A stretch of 64,000 nucleotides of DNA, from contig NZ_NTJD01000007.1 of the NCBI RefSeq assembly GCF_002358085.1, forward strand, positions 1 to 64,000, written 5' to 3'. Positions 62,506-64,000 of the stretch are shown piece after piece. The position numbers and the translations under genes were made by a program. The notes beneath the pieces were generated by a model. That model did no database searches. It had not been told where the DNA came from and saw only the letters and a list, made by a program, of their open reading frames with translations. Each line of letters begins with the position of its first letter. Within the stretch, counting starts at the first letter, position 1. This DNA is from Pseudothioclava arenosa. Its GTDB lineage: Bacteria > Pseudomonadota > Alphaproteobacteria > Rhodobacterales > Rhodobacteraceae.

Positions 62506-62774
62506 TGAACCTCACCGGCGGGATCGTGCTCTATGCGGTGATCTGGTTCATGGTGCTCTTCGTGGTGCTGCCGATGCGGCTGACCACGCAGGAAGAGGCC
62601 GGCGAGGTCGTTCCGGGCACGCCGGCCGGTGCGCCGCATGACGCGGGAATGAAGCGCAAGGTCATCATCACCACGATCGCGGCGACGCTGCTTTGGGCGG
62701 TGATTGCGGCGGTGATCCTGTCGGGGGCGGTGACGCTTGCGGATATCGACTGGTTCAACCAGCTCGAACGCTAA
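62505..62774 (+). CDS. DUF1467 family membrane protein
   Basis: The 89-residue product has two helices (6-25 and 52-73) separated by a charged loop: the opening GIVLYAVIWFMVLFVVLPMRLTTQEEAGEVVPGTPAGAPHDAGMKRK is the hallmark of DUF1467, found next to mce in many alphaproteobacteria. Function unknown. The start overlaps the mce stop by one base (TGATG), so the pair is coupled. Confidence 0.9.
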   Translation: MNLTGGIVLYAVIWFMVLFVVLPMRLTTQEEAGEVVPGTPAGAPHDAGMKRKVIITTIAATLLWAVIAAVILSGAVTLADIDWFNQLER

Positions 62775-62793
62775 GGTACTGACACAGAAACAA

Positions 62794-62827
62794 AAAACCC
62801 CCGCCAGAGCGATCCGGTGGGGGTTTT
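62794..62827. terminator. Bidirectional terminator between DUF1467 and EI24 genes
   Basis: AAAACCCCC (62794-62802) pairs with GGGGGTTTT (62819-62827). A-rich sequence on one side and T-rich on the other make it work in both directions: it follows the plus-strand stop by 20 bases and the minus-strand stop at 62841 by 14. Confidence 0.8.
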
Positions 62828-62840
62828 GCTGTTCCGGGCC

Positions 62841-63539
62841 TCAGCCCCGCGCGCTGAGCGCGTGATAGAGATGGGTGAAAGTCGCGGCACCCAGCACTGG
62901 CACCAGGAGGTTCACCCCGGGGATCGAAAGCGGCAGCGCCATCAGCACCCCGGCGGCAATGATCGTGCCCTTGTGGCGAGCGAACATCGCGGCCACGGCC
63001 TCGGGGTTGCGGCGGCGTGCGGCGACCATCTGGAAATACTCGCGCCCCAGAAGATAGCCGTTCACGCCGCCGAAAATCAGTGGCGCGAAGGGCCAGAACA
63101 GCGGCACCAGCATCAGCATCAGGGCCGCAAGGTTCGCGGCGATCACCACGCCGAAGAAGCGCAGCGCCTCTTCCATGCTTTGCGCCAGCGGCTTGTCGGC
63201 CAGAGCGGGCAGGCCGGGATAGTGGCGCTCTTCGACGGCATCGGCGACCTCTTCGATGAACAGCCCGATGAAGGCCGAGGCCACGGGCGCCATCAGGAAG
63301 GGCGAGAGCAGGATCATCAAGACCACCGCGCCCCAGCTCAGCACCGAGTCGATCCAGTCGATGGTGCCGATGAAGGGCAGGGTGAACTGATCGGGGACGA
63401 GCCAGCCGATGACCTGCGCGACCACCACGAAAATCGCGATCAGCAGCGCCAGCGCCAGCCCGACGCCCTTGAGCAAGACAGAGAGCGCGCGGCGCTCGAA
63501 CAGGTCGTCGATTGCGCGCAGGAAGGCGGTAAAGATCAT
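62841..63539 (-). CDS. EI24/CysZ-like membrane protein
   Basis: The 232-residue polytopic protein has at least four hydrophobic segments (about 24-50, 66-96, 125-155, 192-215) and the family arrangement SPFLMAPVASAFIGLFIEEVADAVEERHYPGLP with a conserved cytosolic loop. CysZ imports sulfate in gammaproteobacteria; here no cysteine-biosynthesis gene is near, so a sulfate role is only possible. Its start overlaps the nitroreductase stop. Confidence 0.85.
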   Translation of the reverse strand: MIFTAFLRAIDDLFERRALSVLLKGVGLALALLIAIFVVVAQVIGWLVPDQFTLPFIGTIDWIDSVLSWGAVVLMILLSPFLMAPVASAFIGLFIEEVADAVEERHYPGLPALADKPLAQSMEEALRFFGVVIAANLAALMLMLVPLFWPFAPLIFGGVNGYLLGREYFQMVAARRRNPEAVAAMFARHKGTIIAAGVLMALPLSIPGVNLLVPVLGAATFTHLYHALSARG

Positions 63540-64000
63540 GCGTCAACCCAGGTGGTAATGGCGGTCAGATCGGGGCGGGGGCGTTCGGGCGGCGGGGAGG
63601 TCTCGGTGCCCAGATGGATAAAGCCCGCGATCCATTCGTGATCGGCAAGCCCCAGCGCCTCGGCGCGGAAGCCCGCGTCTTCGGTGACCCAGCCGGTCAG
63701 CCAGTTCGCGCCCCAGCCCGCGGCCAGCGCCGCATTCAGCGCGGCGGTGCAGACCGCCCCGACCGAGAGCGTCTGTTCGATTTCAGGCACCTTGTCGCTT
63801 TCGCGCGGGCAGGCGATCACCGCGATACAGCAATGCGAGCCTGCGAATTGCGAGGCGGCCTTGGTGACGGCCTCTTCGGCCAGACCGGCGGCGCGGGCGC
63901 GCGCCTCTGCGATGCCCGCCAGACGCTCCAGCGCCGGGCGCGCCAGCGCGATGAAGCGCCAGGGTTCGAGCTTGCCGTGATCGGGGCTGCGGGCGGCGGC
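63536..64000 (-). CDS. Nitroreductase family flavoprotein, 5' part outside window
   Basis: About 154 residues are visible, open at the right edge. Reading from the edge: RSPDHGKLEPWRFIAL (FMN-binding region), then TLSVGAVCTAALNAALAAGWGANWLTGW and GFIHLGTETSPPPERPRPDL at the C-terminus. This is the YdjA/NfsB-like FMN oxidoreductase group. The stop overlaps the EI24 start by two bases, so the two are coupled. An internal GTG at 63820 is not the true start, since coding sequence continues upstream. Confidence 0.88.
   Translation of the reverse strand, partial: AAARSPDHGKLEPWRFIALARPALERLAGIAEARARAAGLAEEAVTKAASQFAGSHCCIAVIACPRESDKVPEIEQTLSVGAVCTAALNAALAAGWGANWLTGWVTEDAGFRAEALGLADHEWIAGFIHLGTETSPPPERPRPDLTAITTWVDA

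Noticed and set aside
1-64000. tRNA, rRNA, integrase or phage structural genes
   Set aside because: No sequence resembling them was found by reading; a tRNAscan-SE run would be decisive.

Overview
The window (64 kb, about 65% GC over nearly all of its length) reads as chromosomal core of an alphaproteobacterium of the Rhodobacteraceae (Rhodobacter/Paracoccus/Thioclava/roseobacter type). Pointers are the RpoHII-like sigma factor beside chaN, propionyl-CoA synthetase with the malic enzyme-PTA fusion, methylmalonyl-CoA epimerase followed by a DUF1467 protein, ScfR-type TTTGCAAA motifs, the rsmI-lpoA-yraN-gshB block, and short intergenic repeats of the 'GGGGGC-GCCCCC ... GTATTT..CCAAGAAGAA' kind. 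No rRNA, tRNA, CRISPR array or prophage was seen.

Layout. 1-1295 is the only clearly accessory stretch: the end of an IS5-family insertion sequence lies inside a low-GC dGTPase gene whose first exon-equivalent (including the first metal-binding His) has been cut off. 1434-2727 holds an orphan BrnA-like antitoxin, a small lipoprotein behind a CtrA-type box, and a two-helix membrane peptide. 2744-7167 carries a YbfF-like esterase, glyA, nadK and an NtrC-type regulator that has lost the sigma-54 contact loop. 7168-11921 has a likely small RNA, prpE and maeB (propionate/C4 metabolism). 12113-15682 is a translationally coupled nucleoside salvage operon cdd-deoA-deoB-upp. 15687-19477 has a degenerate peptidase-like membrane protein, an acyl-CoA synthetase and a dead Hint protein.

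19546-29878 is a fatty acid beta-oxidation region: GST-fadA-fadB, MerR-fadE-GFA, a second MerR, and two hotdog thioesterases coupled to a MATE exporter. 29875-41862 is housekeeping: trpS, a rhomboid-like pseudoprotease, lpoA-glnD-murJ on one strand, rsmI-yraN-gshB on the other, and comM. 42107-48806 runs on the plus strand: rpoH-chaN behind an iron-type dyad, coaBC, dut, a membrane-anchored E1-like enzyme, and an M3 oligopeptidase. 48810-54702 has a CDF transporter, an SH3 protein divergent from a hydroxyacid dehydrogenase, a GH25 lipoprotein, a four-EF-hand protein with a GMGQGKG linker, an AhpD-like protein and an FAD oxidoreductase. 54830-64000 holds carB divergent from aspS, a 44-residue membrane peptide not previously obvious because of its size, a GNAT enzyme, a single-domain-plus-tail response regulator, mce-DUF1467, and an EI24 protein coupled to a truncated nitroreductase.

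No wholly new multi-gene system is evident. The strongest leads are a recurrent set of proteins keeping a catalytic fold but lacking catalytic residues (sigma-54 activator, Hint, rhomboid, M48-like), an orphan small-RNA-like unit between prpE and the regulator, paired inverted repeats, and several regulatory dyads.
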